From: Desertimonas flava
GTDB taxonomy: Bacteria; Actinomycetota; Acidimicrobiia; Acidimicrobiales; Ilumatobacteraceae
Assembly (NCBI RefSeq): GCF_003426815.1
Contig: NZ_QKYK01000001.1
Span: 434,001-498,000 of the forward strand
Direction of reading: 5' to 3'
Length of the DNA: 64,000 bases
Below the pieces are notes generated by a model. The model was given only the letters and a program-made list of their open reading frames with translations. It made no database searches and was not told the origin of the DNA. Positions 60,510 through 64,000 of the stretch are shown one piece after another (within the stretch, counting starts at the first letter, position 1; each line of letters opens with the position of its first letter). Position numbers and translations under genes: made by a program.

Positions 60510-61720
60510 ACGGGGCCCCGCACCTCCACGACCGTGCCGACGCCGGGCGCCGACTCCACGGCGAGACACCCGCCGATGGCCCCGAGCCGGTCGCGCAGCG
60601 TCATCAGACCGCCGTCGGGGTCGGCCAGGGTCGGATCGAAGCCGATGCCGTCATCGCCCACGGCGACCCAGACCTCCCGCCCGGCCACGCCTGACGACAG
60701 TGTCACCGACGAGGCCGCGGCGTGCTTGGCGGCGTTCTGCATCGCTTCGACGCACGAGAAGTAGAGCGCCGACTCGACGTCCGGCACGCACCGCCCGACG
60801 CCGGCGAACCGAACCCTCACGGGGATGGGGCAGCGGTCGGCCGCTTCGGCGAGGGCGGCCTCCAGCCCGTGCTCGGTCAGCGCCGGCGGGTACACGCCGT
60901 GGGCCAGGCGGCGGATCTCCTGGTGCGCCAGGTGAGCGCTGCGGCGGAGGTCGGCAACGAGCGCGGCGAGTTCGGGGTCGTGGCCGACCGCCGGATGCCG
61001 GCCGGCGCGGGCCAGACCGAGATCGATCCCGACCAGCCACTGCTGCGCGCCGTCGTGGAGATCGCGCTCGATGCGTCGCCGCTCGCGGTCGCCGGCGGCC
61101 ACGACCCGGGCACGCGAACGGCGGAGCTCCTCGGCCTGTTTGGCCAGCGCCTCCCGCGACGCCGACATCGATGCCAGCGCCTGCTGGAGCGACGAGCTGT
61201 TCTGCCAGGCGAGCATCGCCACGAGCCCCACGAGGCCCGGCGCGGTGAGGATGAGCACGAGGTCGCGGACCCACTCGTCGACGGACGGCGAGAAGCCCGT
61301 GACGTCCTGGAGCAGCCCGAGGATGACGACGCCCATGGCGACGACGGTCGACGTCGCGAGGGCGGCGCCGAGCTCTCTGCCCGACAGCACCGAGATCGCC
61401 AGCACGGCAGGCAGCAGCGCGGTCTGCATCATCAGCGGCCAGGTGAACGTGGCGATCGTCGAGGCGACGATCGCGATGCCCCAGTTGGCGACGGCGACCC
61501 AGGCCAGGGAGCGCCGGCAGTCGCCGTACCGCAGCGGCCGCAGGCCGATGGCCATCAGGCCGGCGGTGCCGACGACGAGCGACGCCAGGAGGTAGAGGTA
61601 GGGCGAGTGGACGATCGCCACGTTGATGGCGAACGACAGGGTCGCGGCGCCGAGGGTGATCGAGACGTCGGCGAGGATCAGGCGTCGCAGCCGCCCGGCG
61701 AGCGCGCTGGAGCCGTCCAT
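60506..61720 (-). CDS. Sensor histidine kinase (NarX/DesK type)
   Basis: 404 aa. Six or so TM helices (~residues 15-175), coiled linker (SREALAKQAEELRRSRARVV), HisKA_3 dimerisation with phospho-His in ERRRIERDLHDGAQQWLVGIDLGLAR in pieces, then HATPase (ALYFSCVEAMQNAAKHA, WVAVGDDGIGFDP, GLMTLRDRLGAIGG). No extracytoplasmic sensor domain, so it senses the membrane or a partner. Eleven nt after the regulator gene. Confidence 0.92.
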   Translation of the reverse strand: MDGSSALAGRLRRLILADVSITLGAATLSFAINVAIVHSPYLYLLASLVVGTAGLMAIGLRPLRYGDCRRSLAWVAVANWGIAIVASTIATFTWPLMMQTALLPAVLAISVLSGRELGAALATSTVVAMGVVILGLLQDVTGFSPSVDEWVRDLVLILTAPGLVGLVAMLAWQNSSSLQQALASMSASREALAKQAEELRRSRARVVAAGDRERRRIERDLHDGAQQWLVGIDLGLARAGRHPAVGHDPELAALVADLRRSAHLAHQEIRRLAHGVYPPALTEHGLEAALAEAADRCPIPVRVRFAGVGRCVPDVESALYFSCVEAMQNAAKHAAASSVTLSSGVAGREVWVAVGDDGIGFDPTLADPDGGLMTLRDRLGAIGGCLAVESAPGVGTVVEVRGPV

Positions 61721-61731
61721 CGCATCGTGTC

Positions 61732-62412
61732 CTACACGCCCGCCGTCGCGTGGCCGGCGAGGAAGACGAGCACCGCCTTCACGCGCCGATTGACGTCGGA
61801 TGCCGCGTCGAGGCTGAGCTTGGCGAAGATCACGGTCGTGTGCTTCTCGACCGAGTGGGCCGAGATGCCGAGGCGTTGAGCGATCGCCTCGTTGTTGGCG
61901 CCGGTGGCCATCGCGCTGAGTACCTCGAGCTCGCGTGCCGACAGCGACTCGATCGGCGAGTCGACGAGGCGGGTGCGGGCCCGGACCAGGGCCTCGACGA
62001 CCATGTCGTCGATGAACGAGCCTCCGACGGCCACGGTGCGGATCGCCATGGCGAGTCGGTCCTGGTCGTCGATGTTGTCCTTGAGGACGTAGCCGCGCCC
62101 GTGGGTGCCGTCGTCGAAGAAGGCGAGGGCGTAGGACTGCGAGACGAAGTGCGAGAGCACCACGACGCCCATGTGGGGGTGGGTGAGTCGGAAGCGCCGG
62201 GCCGCCCTGATGCCCTCGTCGCGATGATCCGGCGGCATCCGGATGTCGGTGACCACGACGTCGGGACCGTGGGAGTCGACCGCGTCGTACAGCTCGTCGA
62301 GCGACGCGCACGCGGCGAGGAGCTCGATGTCGTCGCTCGAACGGAGCAGCTGGACGACGCCCTCCCGGACGATGAGGCTGTCCTCGGCGATCACGACTCG
62401 GACCGGAGCCAT
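61732..62412 (-). CDS. LuxR/NarL-type response regulator
   Basis: 226 aa. Receiver VRVVIAEDSLIVREGVVQLL, phospho-Asp in PDVVVTDIRMPPDH, GYVLKDNIDDQDRLA; LuxR HTH LSARELEVLSAMATGANNEAIAQRLGISAHSVEKHTTVIFAKL in pieces. ATG 62412 has TATGGT 8 nt upstream (leaderless); an in-frame upstream start at 62433 is less likely. Cognate of the downstream kinase. Confidence 0.93.
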   Translation of the reverse strand: MAPVRVVIAEDSLIVREGVVQLLRSSDDIELLAACASLDELYDAVDSHGPDVVVTDIRMPPDHRDEGIRAARRFRLTHPHMGVVVLSHFVSQSYALAFFDDGTHGRGYVLKDNIDDQDRLAMAIRTVAVGGSFIDDMVVEALVRARTRLVDSPIESLSARELEVLSAMATGANNEAIAQRLGISAHSVEKHTTVIFAKLSLDAASDVNRRVKAVLVFLAGHATAGV

Positions 62413-62539
62413 CGACGCGGACCATACCGGCACGACCCTCTCCGAGCCCCGGAATAACGGTGTTCTGGTTGGCTGGCCCTACCTCCGACCGGTGGCCAGC
62501 CGGGTTCCGTCGGTCGTCGCCAGGGCCGACGATCGGAAG

Positions 62540-63628
62540 ATGTTCAGCTCCGCCCCGACCTCCCTCCGCCGTTCAGCGCTCGCCGCGGTGATCGTCCTGA
62601 CCGCCGGCGTCCTGCCGGCGACGGTCGCGAGCACCATGGCCAACCCCGGTCCCGGGATCAGCATCAAGGTGACCCTTCGGCAGGACGACGGCTCGGGCCT
62701 CTGCAGTGAGACCGACGACTCGGTACTCGTCGCTCCCGGGACGCCGGTTCTGGTCTGTTACACGGCCATCAACACCGGCGACGAGACCCTGTCACTCCAC
62801 ACCGTGACCGACAGCGCGCTCGGGGTGGTGATGGGTCCCGACGACGTGTTCACGCTCGACGCCGGCAACTCCGTTCGCTTCACGCACTCGGCCACGTGGA
62901 ACGCCACGACCGTTCACGACGTCGTGTGGGAAGCCGTGGGCGAAGAGTCCGATCTCGGTGTGATCGCGGGCGACACGGCGACGATCGAGGTGGAGGAACC
63001 GGAGATCTCCCTCGAGATGACGGTGATGATGGACGACGGCACCGAGACCTGCGGAACCGACACCGCCCTCCTGGTTCCCGCCGGCGCCGCGCTGCGCTAC
63101 TGCTACACGATGACCGTGATCGGCGACGAGGCGGTCAACGTCCACGACCTCGACGACGACCACCTCGGGGTGCTGCTGGCGGACCTCGACGACGAGGCGG
63201 GACCCGGTGAGTCGGTCGTGCACACCGAGGTCTTCGTCATCGAGGAACCAGCGCTGCACACCGGCACGTGGGCCGCGATCGGTTCGGTGTCGGGGGTGGA
63301 GGCGACGGCGACCGACAGCCTGCAGATCGACGTGACGCCGGCCCAGCCGACCACCACGACGCTGCCGCCGTGCGAGCCGGCCACCACGGTCACCGACCCG
63401 CCGACGACCACCGTGCCGGAGACGACGACCTCGACCACCACGACATCGACGACGACATCGACCACGACGACGACATCGACCACGACGACGACCACGTTCC
63501 CGGTGTTCGTCGCCCGCACGACGTCCACGTCGACGCCGGTTCCGGTGCCGGCGGGCTTCGCCGCTGCACGGAGCGTCGGTCAGGCCGGCCCGTGTGCGCC
63601 ACCGCTCACCTTGCCGCCGACCCGCTGA
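62540..63628 (+). CDS. Secreted protein with two tandem beta-domains and Thr-rich stalk
   Basis: 362 aa. Signal peptide to ~33. Two homologous ~110-aa domains (ISIKVTLRQDDGSGLCSETDDSVLVAPGTPVLVCYTAINTGDE and LEMTVMMDDGTETCGTDTALLVPAGAALRYCYTMTVIGDE in pieces), each with two Cys, DUF11/surface-repeat-like. Then a Thr/Ser stalk (TTTSTTTTSTTTS) and a short tail with Pro. No LPxTG. Likely surface protein; possible glycosylated stalk. Confidence 0.75.
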   Translation: MFSSAPTSLRRSALAAVIVLTAGVLPATVASTMANPGPGISIKVTLRQDDGSGLCSETDDSVLVAPGTPVLVCYTAINTGDETLSLHTVTDSALGVVMGPDDVFTLDAGNSVRFTHSATWNATTVHDVVWEAVGEESDLGVIAGDTATIEVEEPEISLEMTVMMDDGTETCGTDTALLVPAGAALRYCYTMTVIGDEAVNVHDLDDDHLGVLLADLDDEAGPGESVVHTEVFVIEEPALHTGTWAAIGSVSGVEATATDSLQIDVTPAQPTTTTLPPCEPATTVTDPPTTTVPETTTSTTTTSTTTSTTTTTSTTTTTTFPVFVARTTSTSTPVPVPAGFAAARSVGQAGPCAPPLTLPPTR

Positions 63629-63640
63629 TCGGCCGGCCAT

Positions 63641-63679
63641 GATGAGCGATGGGGCCGGTCCCCGGCCTCATCGCTCATC
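63641..63679. terminator. Bidirectional terminator hairpin
   Basis: GATGAGCGATGGGGCCGG (63641-63658), 3-nt loop, CCGGCCTCATCGCTCATC (63662-63679): 18-bp stem with one mismatch, between convergent genes. Confidence 0.8.
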
Positions 63680-63711
63680 GCCAATCGAGAAGGCAGACCG
63701 GGACCCCCGTG

Positions 63712-64000
<289 letters not shown>

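Noticed and set aside
56296-60569. Very long minus-strand frames opposite the BVMO fusion and the 706-aa gene
   Set aside because: Low-complexity Arg/Val/Gly/His composition typical of antisense frames in high-GC DNA; plus-strand proteins carry clear motifs.

Overview
The window is high-GC DNA (near 70% by eye) with a dense, mostly single-copy chromosomal gene layout. WhiB, a DUF222-HNH nuclease, a paired ArsA/Get3-like ATPase locus, a SARP-like regulator, CopC-CopD fusion and an actinobacterial RidA/WYL/HxlR assortment point to an actinomycete. Thr/Pro-rich secreted proteins and an ethylmalonyl-CoA-type gene set would fit Acidimicrobiia (Ilumatobacter-like), but that placement is inference. 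Many genes have a TAnnnT box only 6-9 nt before the start codon and no Shine-Dalgarno, so leaderless transcription looks common.

Layout. 1-2143: a decayed stretch at the 3' end of tRNA-Ser(CGA), with a LysR pseudogene, an intact yefM/yoeB-type toxin-antitoxin pair with its operator, and an alpha/beta-hydrolase fragment. 2144-4201: RNA and translation block with tRNA-Ser(CGA), a secreted protein, tadA, tRNA-Ser(GGA) and an SRP (4.5S) RNA. 4337-9397: methyltransferase, 5'-3' exonuclease, SMP-30 protein, and an unusual HAD phosphatase-TM-GH18 fusion. 9468-15538: C4/C3 acyl-CoA metabolism (methylmalonyl-CoA epimerase, crotonyl-CoA carboxylase/reductase, thiolase) around a GntR-MFS operon; the carboxyltransferase pccB lies further on at 31582. 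15852-25954: MFS, DUF899, helicase, recR-dnaX, CopC-CopD, ATP-dependent DNA ligase, SRPBCC protein. 26038-30414: a complete sugar/glycerol-phosphate-type ABC importer. 30615-36136: SIMPL protein, pccB, a conserved small protein, and regulator pairs. 36208-40336: a coupled five-gene operon (dehydrogenase, O-methyltransferase, amidohydrolase, small repeat peptide, VOC protein) of unknown pathway. 40561-45144: WhiB, a NfeD-like membrane protein, two ArsA/Get3-like ATPases and a stand-alone receiver. 45316-53514: tRNA-Pro, NmrA/AraC pair, VOC protein, PhoD-like phosphatase, secreted calcium-repeat protein, TPR-wHTH regulator, PNPOx-like protein. 53515-64000: tandem repeats and a DUF222-HNH nuclease, a Baeyer-Villiger monooxygenase-hydrolase fusion, a large membrane protein with a duplicated His/Cys domain, a NarL-type two-component system, a secreted protein, and the 3' end of asd.

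Several families of intergenic repeats are visible: a 69-bp dispersed element (6201 and 45173), a stop-codon-adjacent hairpin element after thiolase and pccB, a 49-bp tandem repeat, a 123-bp tandem repeat and a hairpin array. No CRISPR array, transposase or phage gene was found. The strongest candidates for undescribed biology are the 706-aa duplicated-domain membrane protein, the HAD-GH18 fusion, the BVMO-hydrolase fusion with an altered fingerprint, the NfeD homologue whose catalytic Ser appears to be Gly, and the dehydrogenase-methyltransferase-amidohydrolase operon.
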